From: WHTK01 sp963711035 | Lineage (GTDB): Bacteria > Chloroflexota > Dehalococcoidia > DSTF01 > WHTK01 | Length of the DNA stretch: 64,000 nt | NCBI GenBank assembly: GCA_963711035.1 | Contig: CAVQCN010000005.1 | Coordinates: 186,001-250,000, forward strand | Direction: 5' to 3' | Shown: one piece after another, positions 30,661 to 41,432 of the stretch | How positions within the stretch are numbered: position 1 is the first letter of the stretch | Layout of the letters: each line of letters opens with the position of its first letter | The notes under the pieces: generated by a model | Databases searched by the model: none | Told to the model about the DNA's origin: nothing | What the model saw: the letters and a program-made list of their open reading frames with translations, nothing else | Position numbers and translations under genes: made by a program

Positions 30661-31097
30661 GGCACCAGGCGCTTCTGCACGAAGTAGCGCCGGTGTCCGG
30701 GTGGGAAGTCGGCTAACTCGCCGAACAGCGAGTAGCCAAGTCGTTCGTAGAAGGGCCGCGCCTGGAAGCTCATCGTGTCGAGGTAGGAGGAGTGGCAGCC
30801 GCGACGCACGGCCTCGGCCTCGGCCGCCTGCAGCAGCGCCGTGCCGTGGCCCTGGCCGCGCAGGCTCTCGTGCACCCAGAGGATGCCGACGTGCAGCCAG
30901 CTCCAGAACGTCCCGCCCAACAGACCGCCCATGATCGTGCCATCGGGGGCACGCAGGAACAGCGTCAACCGCTCCTCGCGCTCCTCTGCCACGAACGCGC
31001 GGTTGTAGGAGATCAGGCCGTTCCAGACGCTCTGGATGTCCGCCTCGGACGGCGACGCTTCCAGCGCCATCGTGATCGGCGGCTGCGGCGATTCCAT
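30657..31097 (-). CDS. GNAT family N-acetyltransferase
   Basis: 146 residues. The acetyl-CoA pyrophosphate-binding motif is ESLRGQGHGTALLQAAE near residue 85. The C-terminal beta-strand region has SFQARPFYERLGYSLFGEL, and the protein ends HRRYFVQKRL. The acetyl acceptor is unknown. It lies between a deazaflavin-type oxidoreductase and a winged-helix regulator, with tight junctions on both sides, so the three form one minus-strand unit. Confidence 0.87.
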   Translation of the reverse strand: MESPQPPITMALEASPSEADIQSVWNGLISYNRAFVAEEREERLTLFLRAPDGTIMGGLLGGTFWSWLHVGILWVHESLRGQGHGTALLQAAEAEAVRRGCHSSYLDTMSFQARPFYERLGYSLFGELADFPPGHRRYFVQKRLVP

Positions 31098-31100
31098 TCC

Positions 31101-31518
31101 TCAGTGTCTTCCTTTCGAGCGCCACAACCGGTATGCGCCTCTCTATCTGCGCCTGGTGGTCGTTGAAGAAGCCGAACTGAGCAGCGATCTGGGCGAAGAG
31201 GCGGTCTCGCTCTTCGCCCTCTGCCGGCGTGGCGGTTGCCTCGTAGGCCTCGCCGTCCACCTCCACGGTGACGTCGGGATTGGCGACGAGGTTCAAGTAC
31301 CAGTCCGGGTGCTTCGGCGCCCCCGCGTTGGAGGCGATGACCAGCAGTCGATTATCGAGGCGGACGTACATCATCGGGGTCGTATACGCGTTGCCGGTAC
31401 GGCGCCCGGTCGTGGTCAGGAGTAGCAGTGCCCGCGCTTCCAGCCTGCGGCCGCTGGCACGAAACTGCTCGATGAGCTGGCGATTGTGTTCCCTGATGTC
31501 GTCCGGCATCGCGGCCAT
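31101..31518 (-). CDS. Deazaflavin-dependent nitroreductase family protein, frame break at end
   Basis: About 138 residues of the DDN family: TTGRRTGNAYTTPMMYVR, VIASNAGAPKHPDWYLNLVANPDV and the C-terminal RIPVVALERK. Members bind deazaflavin F420 or a related flavin. AAAGGAG lies 8 nt before ATG 31518. The normal end is expected after LER, but the frame has no stop there and runs 1 kb out of frame through the next two genes. A TGA at 31101-31103 lies one base out of register. Deleting one base in the GAAAGGAAGAC stretch would give a normal C-terminus, so a single-base insertion is suspected. Confidence 0.75.
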
Positions 31519-31568
31519 AATTCACGCTCCTTTGGACTGGATTATGGACTGGATCAAGATTAGCACTC

Positions 31569-31598
31569 TTGTTCGTGCCTTGGCCCATCCGTTAAAAT
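31569..31598 (+). promoter_or_regulatory. Promoter of uvrA
   Basis: TTGTTC (31569-31574), an 18-nt spacer and TAAAAT (31593-31598) lie 38 nt ahead of the uvrA TTG. No LexA-type palindrome is visible here. Confidence 0.55.
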
Positions 31599-31636
31599 AG
31601 TGGCATACGTCCCTCTTCAACTAGACCGGTGCCAAA

Positions 31637-34573
<2,937 letters not shown>

Positions 34574-34593
34574 AGGACGTTGCCAGACAACCC

Positions 34594-34800
34594 GTGAGGT
34601 ACATCGTCGTATTCGAAAAGGCAGACGCAAATTACGCAGCCTACGTGCCAGACCTACCAGGCTGCGTCGCCACTGGCGCAAGTCGCGATGAGGTCGAACG
34701 CCACATCCGTGAAGCGATCGGGGTCCACCTGGAAGCGCTGCGAGAAGACGGCAGCCCTGTGCCGGAACCGACTGCCTGGGCCGAGCCCGTCGAAGTCTAA
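34594..34800 (+). CDS. HicB-like (UPF0150) protein, orphan
   Basis: 68 residues with the HicB N-terminal fold: YIVVFEKADANYAAYVPDLPGCVATG followed by SRDEVERHIREAIGVHLEAL and VPEP. HicB is normally the antitoxin of HicA, but no HicA-like frame is adjacent (uvrA ends 20 nt upstream and the next gene is convergent). It also lacks a DNA-binding extension. It is probably a solitary member with another role. The start is GTG. Confidence 0.85.
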   Translation: MRYIVVFEKADANYAAYVPDLPGCVATGASRDEVERHIREAIGVHLEALREDGSPVPEPTAWAEPVEV

Positions 34801-35246
34801 CCGGACGTTACGCCCGCCTCGACCCGCGCTTTAATGTTCGCGAGGCCCTGCGTCATCATCTTCTTGCCAATCAAAGGGAAGAGCATCGGCTGAACCACCG
34901 CGAACCAGCCGGGCCGGCTGATCGCATCACAACGGTGCGTCAGCAAGGTCCCGTTCCCGGCAGGCTCCAGCGTCATCGTCCAGAGCCAGTGGCCGCTCGA
35001 GCTCGTGTCGGCCTCGTACGCAAAACGGCTCGGCGGCGTCATCTCGGTCACCCTGCCCTTACCGGTCTCCGTACCGAACGCCTTCACCGAACTCGTGAAC
35101 GTCGTGCCGACGGCGACCGGCTCCGAGTCGACGTGCATCTCCATCTTGTTGTTGGACCACTCGGGATGACGCTTGATGTCCGTGACGTAGCCGTACACGG
35201 TATCGACGGGGGCGTCGATCTGGATGCTGTACTGCCTCGTGAACAT
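34797..35246 (-). CDS. SRPBCC-fold (START-like) protein
   Basis: 149 residues with the polyketide-cyclase/START-like pattern: an N-terminal strand QIDAPVDTVYGYVTDIKRHPEW, a middle set of strands ending RFAYEADTSS, and a long C-terminal helix LANIKARVEAG. The fold makes a hydrophobic ligand pocket; the ligand is unknown. ATG 35246 is chosen because GAGGAGG lies 5 nt upstream, although the frame is open to 35420. The 3' end overlaps the HicB-like gene by 4 nt. Confidence 0.85.
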   Translation of the reverse strand: MFTRQYSIQIDAPVDTVYGYVTDIKRHPEWSNNKMEMHVDSEPVAVGTTFTSSVKAFGTETGKGRVTEMTPPSRFAYEADTSSSGHWLWTMTLEPAGNGTLLTHRCDAISRPGWFAVVQPMLFPLIGKKMMTQGLANIKARVEAGVTSG

Positions 35247-35370
35247 GTCGACCTCCTCGATCCGCACCTCGGGGCCGTAGAGACGCGAACGTACGGCATC
35301 GCTTGCCGGTTGGCAAGCCTTCCTCGCTACGCGATCGAGGGCCGTTGCGCCTCGTATACTGCGGCGGAGC

Positions 35371-37158
35371 ATGAACGACCCTGACCCGCCACAAACCGTG
35401 CCCCAGGTGCTCAACCGCATCGCCGCGCACCACCCGCGGCGCCTTGCCTACGTCGAAGGCGGTGGTGCTAACGCACGCCGCGTGTCGTGGGCTGAAATCG
35501 CCGCGCTGTCCGGCGACGCTGCCGCGGGGCTGGTCGGCCTCGGCCTGCAACGCGGCGACCGCGTAGCAATCTGCGCCGAGAACGGCATCGATTGGATCGC
35601 CGGCTGCTACGCGCTGCTACGGACCGGCGCCGCGGCCGTCCTCGTTTACTACGATCAGCGCGCCGACGAGATCCGGCGACAGGTCGAATGGGCGCGATGC
35701 CGCTTCCTCATCGCATCCAGCAGCGTCATGGAGAAGCTCGGCGCACCGCCGAAGGGAATCGAGCGCACGATCCTGCTCTCGACCGCCGAGGAGACACCGC
35801 TCACGGCGGGCCAGACGCGCTTCGAGGCGCTGACAGCGTCACCGGGAGAGGCTAACGAAGGTGACCTGGACGAACGCGCTCCACAGCCCGACGAGCTGGC
35901 GGTCATCGTCTATACCTCCGGCACGACCGGAGGCGCCAAGGGCGTCATGCTGACGCACCGCAACCTGGTGGCCGACGCCATGTCGGCGCAGGAGGCGTTC
36001 GGCTTCCGCGAGGGCGATTCCACGCTGCTCGTCCTGCCCTTGCACCACGCGATGCCGTTCCTCGCCGTCGTCGTACTCATACCGCTGTTCGGCGGCCTCA
36101 CGATTATCGAAAATGACCTGCGACGCATCCGCGACCGCCTGCAGGAGTACCGCCCCACCGTCTTCTTCGGCGTGCCGGCGCTGTACGAGGTGATCTTCCG
36201 GAACATCCTGGCCCGCGCCGACGCCGAGGGCCGTCTCAAGACGCTCCAACGGCTCCGAGGCCTGGTGCGTGCCTTCAAGCGCCTGACGGGCATCAACATC
36301 GGGCCGGTGGTCTTTCGCTCGATTCACAGGGCGCTGGGCGGACGGCTGCGCTTCCTGGTCAGCGGCGGCGCAGCCCTCAACCCGGAGACGGCACGCGACT
36401 TCTTCAGCCTCGGCCTGCCGTTGGTACAGGGGTGGGGCATGAGCGAGGCCTCACCCGCCGTCGCCGTGCAGCGCTTCTCGGCGCGACGCTTCCGTTTCAC
36501 TCGCTACTACGAGTCGCACGCCGGCAGCGTCGGCCCGCCGCTGCCGGGCATCGAGGTGCAGCTCATCGACGTGCTGGAGAAAGACATTCGCGTCGCTGAA
36601 TCGGGTGAAGGCGAGGTAATCGTGCGCGGGCCCAACGTCTTCGCCGGCTACTGGAACGCGCCTGACCTGACGAATGAGGTGCTCGTCGACGGCTGGCTGC
36701 ACACCGGCGACCTGGGCCGCATCGCCGAGGACGGCAGCATCTTCCTCACCGGCCGCAGCAAATATGTCATCGTGCTCGATTCCGGCGAGAAGGTGCATCC
36801 CGACGAGCTGGAGGCGGCGATGCAGCAGAGCGACCTCATCGCCGACGCCTGCATCCTGGGACGGCACGTCCGCGACCGCACAGCGGTGACGGCTCTCATC
36901 TACCCGGACCCGGATGCCGCCCATCGACGCTGCACCGATGCGGAGCTGACGGACGCGACGTTACGTCAACTCATCACCGACGACATCGCGAAGGTGAACG
37001 GCCGCATCGCCGCGTACAAGCGCATCGTCAACGTCGAGCTCACAGATGAGCCGCTACCGAAGACGCTGCTGCACAAGGTGGCGCGCGGCCAGATCGCGGA
37101 CGCGTACAACTTCTCGTTCGAGCACTGGCTGACGTCGCGGCCGGACGAGCCCGTCTAG
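35371..37158 (+). CDS. Long-chain acyl-CoA synthetase (AMP-binding)
   Basis: 595 residues of the adenylate-forming family. The ATP motif is VIVYTSGTTGGAKGVMLTH near residue 182. Later come VQGWGMSEASPA, GWLHTGDLGRI and the hinge TGRSKYVIVLDSGEKVHPDE, with the C-terminal lysine region near TLLHKVARG. It activates fatty acids to acyl-CoA through an acyl-adenylate. TATACT lies only 10 nt before the ATG, so the leader must be extremely short. Two hairpins downstream separate it from the phage-like cluster transcribed toward it. Confidence 0.92.
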   Translation: MNDPDPPQTVPQVLNRIAAHHPRRLAYVEGGGANARRVSWAEIAALSGDAAAGLVGLGLQRGDRVAICAENGIDWIAGCYALLRTGAAAVLVYYDQRADEIRRQVEWARCRFLIASSSVMEKLGAPPKGIERTILLSTAEETPLTAGQTRFEALTASPGEANEGDLDERAPQPDELAVIVYTSGTTGGAKGVMLTHRNLVADAMSAQEAFGFREGDSTLLVLPLHHAMPFLAVVVLIPLFGGLTIIENDLRRIRDRLQEYRPTVFFGVPALYEVIFRNILARADAEGRLKTLQRLRGLVRAFKRLTGINIGPVVFRSIHRALGGRLRFLVSGGAALNPETARDFFSLGLPLVQGWGMSEASPAVAVQRFSARRFRFTRYYESHAGSVGPPLPGIEVQLIDVLEKDIRVAESGEGEVIVRGPNVFAGYWNAPDLTNEVLVDGWLHTGDLGRIAEDGSIFLTGRSKYVIVLDSGEKVHPDELEAAMQQSDLIADACILGRHVRDRTAVTALIYPDPDAAHRRCTDAELTDATLRQLITDDIAKVNGRIAAYKRIVNVELTDEPLPKTLLHKVARGQIADAYNFSFEHWLTSRPDEPV

Positions 37159-37173
37159 CAGGCCAGAAAGAAA

Positions 37174-37198
37174 AGCCTGTGGGATAGATCCCAAGGCT
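37174..37198 (-). terminator. Terminator of the phage-like gene cluster
   Basis: Arms AGCCT/AGGCT and TGGGA/TCCCA form a hairpin with one bulge. On the minus strand it is followed by TTTTCTTTCT, about 50 nt beyond the portal stop codon. Confidence 0.75.
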
Positions 37199-37209
37199 GA
37201 CCCGACAGG

Positions 37210-37229
37210 CTGCGGCTTTCAAGCCGCAG
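37210..37229 (+). terminator. Hairpin between convergent genes
   Basis: CTGCGGCT and its complement around TTCA form an 8-bp stem after the acyl-CoA synthetase gene. The downstream sequence (GGACAATTTCTT) is only weakly T-rich. Confidence 0.5.
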
Positions 37230-37245
37230 GACAATTTCTTCATGT

Positions 37246-38589
37246 CTAGCCTTCGATCTCACCCTGCTCCTGCAGCCAGCGCTGAAACTCGGCATCGGGG
37301 TCGTCGACACCCACCTCGTTGGCGGCGCGACGGCGTGAGTGGATGCCCGATGCGACGAGACGCGCCTCGTCGTCCACCAACCGGCTGCGGTCCACGGGCA
37401 GTAAGGAGCCCCAGACGACCCGGGAACCGTAGGGCGCGAAGCGCGCGCCAGTGTATTGCTCCAGCAGGCGCAGGATCATCTCGTTGCGGCGCCGGAAGGC
37501 GACCTCGCGCAGCAGGCGTTTTCGCTGCACTTTCTTGATAAGCGGGTCCATCTCGACGTTGAGCGCGACGCCGGACAGGCCGCCGCCCTCGCCGAACGAG
37601 GTGCGCGGCGACTCGCCCAGGTCGTGCAGCGTCCGGTAGATCAGGTTCACGTAGTCGACGTGCAGGTTGACACCGCCGCCGTGAAGCAGGTCGAGCAGGT
37701 AGGCGCGCGCTCGCTCCGGAAGCTCCCAGACAGCGCCGGGCTGCACGGCGATGTCCGCCGACTCGGTGACGTTTTCGAGCACAGCGATCGGGTTGCCCGA
37801 CAGCTCGAGAATCGTGGACAGCTGCGACAGAGCCCGGTTCAGTTCTCGTACCGATTCACGCACCGGCTCGATGTCGCTGACGCCCCAGAACTGCTTCGGC
37901 TCGCGCAGGTTGGGATAGACGACGAAGGGGATGAAGCCGTACGGGTTCGCCTTCGCCTCGACGAGATCCCCATCCAGCCACAGCTCGAAGTCCTCCGCGG
38001 TCCACACCTCGACGACAACGTGGCCGCCGCCTTGCGCGCGGCTTCGCGGCCGACGCACGGCGCTACCGCCGTAGAGCAATCGCGCCTCTTCATCGCTGAG
38101 CTGGTAGCGGCTGGCCACGCGCCACACGCGCGAGACGTCGTCGCCCAGCCACCAGGCGTAGATGCCCTGCACGTCCGGCGCCGAAACGCGCACGCGGCGC
38201 TCGTGCGGGTCCCACGTCACCTTGAACACGCCGTCGCCCAACACCGAGGTGTCGATCTCACTGTCGAAATCGAGCTGCGCCAGGTCATTGGCCTCGTAGG
38301 CGGCGCGCAAAGCGACTTCGGCGCGGCGAGCGCGCTCCTTCTCCTCCGGTGTCTGGTCCCGCGCATCGACCACGAAGTCCACGCCCGCCATGAGGTAGGA
38401 CGCCGACTTGTCGATCATCGCCTTGGCGTAATTGAAGACGAGACGGCGCTCGCGGCGCCGGGCGCCGCCGGGCCACTGCCGGCCGCGGTAGAAGTCCAGG
38501 TTGTCGCGATAGGCGCGTAGACGCGGGCCGTCGAGGCGCGCCAACCGTTCGACCAGGATACGGTTGGCGTTAGAAGTCTGTGCCGTCAT
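37246..38589 (-). CDS. Phage portal protein
   Basis: 447 residues with the SPP1/Gp6-type portal pattern: NLDFYRGRQWPG and FNYAKAMIDKSASYLMAG near the start, FKVTWDP, the middle VVVEVWTAEDFELW with YGFIPFVVYPN, SDIEPVRESVRELNRALSQL (stem helix region) and a C-terminal helical wing. Portals form the dodecameric ring through which terminase pumps DNA into a capsid. GAGGAA lies 6 nt before ATG 38589, and the gene overlaps the HTH gene by 20 nt. It is full-length and has no frame breaks, so selection has kept it. Confidence 0.85.
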   Translation of the reverse strand: MTAQTSNANRILVERLARLDGPRLRAYRDNLDFYRGRQWPGGARRRERRLVFNYAKAMIDKSASYLMAGVDFVVDARDQTPEEKERARRAEVALRAAYEANDLAQLDFDSEIDTSVLGDGVFKVTWDPHERRVRVSAPDVQGIYAWWLGDDVSRVWRVASRYQLSDEEARLLYGGSAVRRPRSRAQGGGHVVVEVWTAEDFELWLDGDLVEAKANPYGFIPFVVYPNLREPKQFWGVSDIEPVRESVRELNRALSQLSTILELSGNPIAVLENVTESADIAVQPGAVWELPERARAYLLDLLHGGGVNLHVDYVNLIYRTLHDLGESPRTSFGEGGGLSGVALNVEMDPLIKKVQRKRLLREVAFRRRNEMILRLLEQYTGARFAPYGSRVVWGSLLPVDRSRLVDDEARLVASGIHSRRRAANEVGVDDPDAEFQRWLQEQGEIEG

Positions 38590-38947
38590 GCTGTTCCTCT
38601 TTCGTCGCGCGGTGCCGCGCCAGGATACGAAACACGGTGCGCCGCGAGATACCCACCCGCGCCGCGATGTCGTCGACCGTCAGGCCAGCCGCGGCGTGCA
38701 GGCTCAGCACCTCCCGATCGCGGCCTGCCGTACGTAGCTGATGCAGGCCGCCGGCTTCGTCGTAGCGACAGCGCTCCAGTGGGCAGGTCAGGCATCGCGA
38801 ATGCAGCTCGCAGCCCGTGTCGGCGTAACTGGTGTGCTCCGGTAGCGCGTCCTTGCGCGCCAGCCGTTGCCCGGCCTGCGCCTCCTCGATGAAAACGAGG
38901 CGGGCTGCAGGGTCCGCCTCGTCCCGCGTCCTTCTCAAGGCAACCAT
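38570..38947 (-). CDS. Cys-cluster helix-turn-helix protein
   Basis: 125 residues. The middle has a CELHSRCLTCPLERCRYD cluster of four cysteines that could bind zinc or an iron-sulfur cluster. The C-terminal 45 residues form a helix-turn-helix: AAGLTVDDIAARVGISRRTVFRIL, as in resolvase- or sigma-type HTH units. AGGAGG lies 7 nt before ATG 38947. Lying between terminase and portal, it may be a small terminase-like DNA-recognition protein or a regulator; either is inference. Confidence 0.72.
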   Translation of the reverse strand: MVALRRTRDEADPAARLVFIEEAQAGQRLARKDALPEHTSYADTGCELHSRCLTCPLERCRYDEAGGLHQLRTAGRDREVLSLHAAAGLTVDDIAARVGISRRTVFRILARHRATKEEQHDGTDF

Positions 38948-38969
38948 GGTTCACCTCCTGGCTCCGTCC

Positions 38970-40349
38970 TCAGTCGAAGCCGTCCCGTACTCGCCCCCGG
39001 GCACGGCGCGGCGAGGCGGATGCCGCGGCCGCAACCAGGAGCGCAAGGCTGATCACGTAGTCGTCGTGGCCGTCGCGCGGCTCGACGAAGAAGTTCAGGG
39101 TCTGGTTGGCGCGATAGACGGCACGGCACGCCGCCAGCTGCGTCAGGCACTGCCTCAGCTCCGCCGAGTCCGCATCGGCGTAGAGGCGAAGGTGACCACC
39201 GTTGACGGCCGTGAGCAGGCCGAAGCCAATCTGGGATTTCGTCTGCGCGCTCAGCTTCTGCGGCGTCACCGTCCGGCCCGGCAGTGCCTTCTCGAGAAAA
39301 GCGGCTACCGGTTCGCCGATGCCGGTCGCGTCGACGGCAACCTGCCGCACCCGCCACGTCTCGCGCAGCAGCGAAACGAGCGACCCGTACAGGACGTCGT
39401 GTGGGGCGCCCTGCCAGGCGTAGTGCCGCACTACTTCTATCGCCGGCGTTACGACCGGCGCACTGCCCTCCGGCGGCACGACGCGCCCAATGGTCAGCAC
39501 CGTAAGGTCATGCGCCGCCTCATCTCCCGCCGCTGCGGCGCCGGCGATATCGAGCCCGGCGACATACGTCTCGCCCGGCAGCGGCGCCTCCAGCGGCGGA
39601 TGCGAACCTCGCAGTAACGAGAGCTGCTGCGGACTGAGCAACCGCCCCTCGCCAGGCAGCGGGTGTAGGCAGTATTGGGTCAGGAACATGGGGTGCTGCC
39701 CACCCAGACGTTCACGCTCCTGCAAGACGAAGCGTTCGTACGCCGAGTTGTACGCCGCAACGACCTGCCAGTCGTACTCGAAATGGCGCCGCACGCCGTC
39801 GCGCCGCTCTGCTTCGAGGTGGGCCTGCCGGGCGCGCTCAAGCAGGTTGGCGTCATCCCAAGCGGTGCCGTAGAACACGGTCGTAGCGCCGCTACTGGCC
39901 GCCATCGGCCGCAACTCCTTGTCGAACTTGTCGACGCTGACGTCCTGGGCCTCGTCGATCTCCAGCAGCAGGTCCGCCGTGTGACCGACGACGTTGCTGT
40001 TCGGATCAGCCGAGATGAAGAGCTGCCGCGCTCGCCCGAAGCGCACCGTGCTCTGCTGCTCCTTCTCCGCCCATTCCGAGAGGCCGGTGTCTTGCATCAG
40101 GCGCCAGAGGCGGTCCCGGCTGATCAACGCCTGGGGATGCAGCGTCGGAGCCGCCTTGATCGCCGTGACGCTGCGATCGAAGTTACGCAGCAGGAGGGCA
40201 AGCTCGATACGAGCCGAAAGTTCGTTCTTCCCGCCCTGGCGCGCCACTTCGACGGAGAACGAGAGCCCACGCTTCTCCAGGACACTGGCGACAATCGCCT
40301 GAGCCGCCTCGCGCTGGTAGGGGCGCAGCGGATTGAGTAGGACACTCAT
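38970..40349 (-). CDS. Phage terminase large subunit
   Basis: 459 residues. The N-terminal ATPase has PYQREAAQAIVASVLEKR, a Walker A variant VARQGGKNELSARI near residue 37, Walker B LLLEIDEAQDV near residue 130 and the coupling motif VFYGTAWDD. The C-terminal nuclease has acidic residues in YVAGLDIAG, VAVDATGIGEPVAAF and DGHDDYVISLALL. It would cut and translocate DNA into a capsid through the portal. The ATG overlaps the preceding stop (ATGA). Both enzymatic halves appear complete. Confidence 0.9.
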   Translation of the reverse strand: MSVLLNPLRPYQREAAQAIVASVLEKRGLSFSVEVARQGGKNELSARIELALLLRNFDRSVTAIKAAPTLHPQALISRDRLWRLMQDTGLSEWAEKEQQSTVRFGRARQLFISADPNSNVVGHTADLLLEIDEAQDVSVDKFDKELRPMAASSGATTVFYGTAWDDANLLERARQAHLEAERRDGVRRHFEYDWQVVAAYNSAYERFVLQERERLGGQHPMFLTQYCLHPLPGEGRLLSPQQLSLLRGSHPPLEAPLPGETYVAGLDIAGAAAAGDEAAHDLTVLTIGRVVPPEGSAPVVTPAIEVVRHYAWQGAPHDVLYGSLVSLLRETWRVRQVAVDATGIGEPVAAFLEKALPGRTVTPQKLSAQTKSQIGFGLLTAVNGGHLRLYADADSAELRQCLTQLAACRAVYRANQTLNFFVEPRDGHDDYVISLALLVAAAASASPRRARGRVRDGFD

Positions 40350-40564
40350 GAGGCCAGCTTCAGGATCAGTTGCGCCAGGATCGTGCTGGCGATGAAGAAC
40401 AGCAGCCCGTTCAGGCGACCCTTGATCTCGTCCATCTCCTCCTCCAGACCACGCAACCGTTCGTCGACGCGGGCGCGGAAGGCTGCCTCGGCCGATGAAC
40501 GGCGCGGCCGGCGTTGCGGCTCCGTTACCGCTTCGTCGACGACGGGATTGGTGCTAACGGTCAT
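40346..40564 (-). CDS. Small coiled-coil/transmembrane protein (XhlA-like layout)
   Basis: About 72 residues: a charged N-terminus with an Arg-rich patch, the heptad stretch VDERLRGLEEEMDEIKGRL, then one C-terminal hydrophobic helix LLFFIASTILAQLILKL. This resembles the layout of hemolysin XhlA and similar phage membrane proteins, but similarity at the sequence level is not claimed. ATG 40564 is preferred over 40588 because GGAGGG lies 8 nt upstream. It overlaps genes on both sides. Confidence 0.65.
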   Translation of the reverse strand: MTVSTNPVVDEAVTEPQRRPRRSSAEAAFRARVDERLRGLEEEMDEIKGRLNGLLFFIASTILAQLILKLAS

Positions 40565-40895
40565 CGTTGAATCCCTCCGGCCAGACATCTTTGATGCTCT
40601 CCAGGGCGCCGCGCAGCTTCTCGACGAGCTCCTGCTCGTCCGCCTTCGAGAGGCTGTAGCGCGACGAGACCACGCGGGCCAGCGTCTCGATGCCGCGGAA
40701 CATCAGCGGCAGGTCGTCTGGCCGCTCCTCGATTGCCTGTCTCAAACGCAAGCGCAGCAGCGCCACTTCTTGCTCGATGCCCTGAACTGCCATCGCTTCC
40801 GGCAGCGCCAGCTTCTCGGCCTCGGTCAGGGCCTCGTCGTAGAAGCGGCGCGCCCGCGAAGGACGGCGGCCCCGCTTACGGTCAGTCGTCACCAC
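40554..40895 (-). CDS. Conserved-looking 113-aa phage-cluster protein, unknown
   Basis: About 113 residues, with a basic N-terminus (DRKRGRRPSRARRFYDEALTE) and an otherwise helical, acidic body (EQEVALLRLRLRQAIEERPDD, SKADEQELVEKLRGALESI). Size and position just ahead of terminase would suit a small terminase subunit, yet no clear helix-turn-helix is seen. GTG 40895 (or 40892) follows GGAG; the frame beyond it toward 41018 looks like a shadow of the 56-aa gene. Confidence 0.6.
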   Translation of the reverse strand: MVTTDRKRGRRPSRARRFYDEALTEAEKLALPEAMAVQGIEQEVALLRLRLRQAIEERPDDLPLMFRGIETLARVVSSRYSLSKADEQELVEKLRGALESIKDVWPEGFNDDR

Positions 40896-41052
40896 ACCCT
40901 GCTCCTTGCTGCGGCGGTGCCAGCAGATCGATGAGCGCCACCAGCGCTTCCGGCGGCAACTGGGCGGCGGCTTGGCTGACGCCCAGCAGCAGCCACAGCG
41001 AAACCACGGACCAGTCACGCCGCTCGATGGCGGCTGTCAGCGTCGCCGTCAT
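40882..41052 (-). CDS. Small 56-aa protein with one hydrophobic segment
   Basis: Begins MTATLTAAIERRDWSVVSLW, continues with LLLGVSQAAAQLPPEALVALIDLL and ends at TGA 40882-40884. GAGGAG lies 7 nt upstream of the ATG, a strong ribosome-binding site. It overlaps the membrane-protein gene by 38 nt and the 113-aa gene by 14 nt. No family is recognised. A holin-like or structural role is conceivable only from context. Confidence 0.6.
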   Translation of the reverse strand: MTATLTAAIERRDWSVVSLWLLLGVSQAAAQLPPEALVALIDLLAPPQQGAGCGDD

Positions 41053-41377
41053 GACGACGCTCCTCGCGCAGCAGCTGGCGGCCGCGCAGAGCCAGCAGGC
41101 TCACGGATAACGACGCCAGCAGTAGCACCCAGCGCACGGCCAGCAGCGCCGCGGTCTCTATAGCCGACTGCGGCGGCGTCCAGGCCGGACCAATCGACAG
41201 GAACAGCGCTGCCTCCAGCGCCATCGCCCCGTTGACCAGCGCCAGGGCCGCCGCGCCGACACGGCGCGAAGGCGCCTTCGTCCGCCACGCATAGCGGCCG
41301 AAGTATTGGCAGTTGGCGCCGGCCGCCAGGCCGTCCACTGCCGCGAGCGTCACGATCAGCGTCTCTAACCACTGCAC
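41015..41377 (-). CDS. Phage-cluster membrane protein
   Basis: About 120 residues with three or four hydrophobic helices: WLETLIVTLAAVDGLAAGA, AAALALVNGAMALEAALFL and AALLAVRWVLLLASLSVSLLAL, plus a charged C-terminus. It is the first gene of the module. The frame opens at TTG 41413 without a ribosome-binding site; GTG 41377 has GAGG 5 nt upstream and is preferred. Predicted position and topology would suit a holin or phage inner-membrane protein, which is inference. Confidence 0.65.
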   Translation of the reverse strand: MQWLETLIVTLAAVDGLAAGANCQYFGRYAWRTKAPSRRVGAAALALVNGAMALEAALFLSIGPAWTPPQSAIETAALLAVRWVLLLASLSVSLLALRGRQLLREERRHDGDADSRHRAA

Positions 41378-41416
41378 TGCTTCCTCAACTCTTTCTCCAA
41401 CTCGATGCCGCAATTG

Positions 41417-41432
41417 TAGAACGTTTGTTCTA
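41417..41432. promoter_or_regulatory. LexA-type SOS operator
   Basis: TAGAACGTTTGTTCTA is palindromic except in its central four bases and contains GAAC-N4-GTTC, the LexA box form known from Firmicutes and Actinobacteria. It overlaps the -10 of the minus-strand promoter and lies between the phage-like module and the polyprenyl synthetase gene. Confidence 0.7.

Noticed and set aside
30052..31518. A single 488-residue fusion protein
   Set aside because: The middle third is out of frame with an evident acetyltransferase gene. The ends belong to two different proteins joined by a likely base insertion.
31569..31636. A LexA box ahead of uvrA
   Set aside because: Only a half-site (TTGTTCG) is visible; the GAAC partner at the right spacing is missing.
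34594..34800. A HicAB toxin-antitoxin system
   Set aside because: Only the HicB-like half is present; no HicA-type frame lies on either side.
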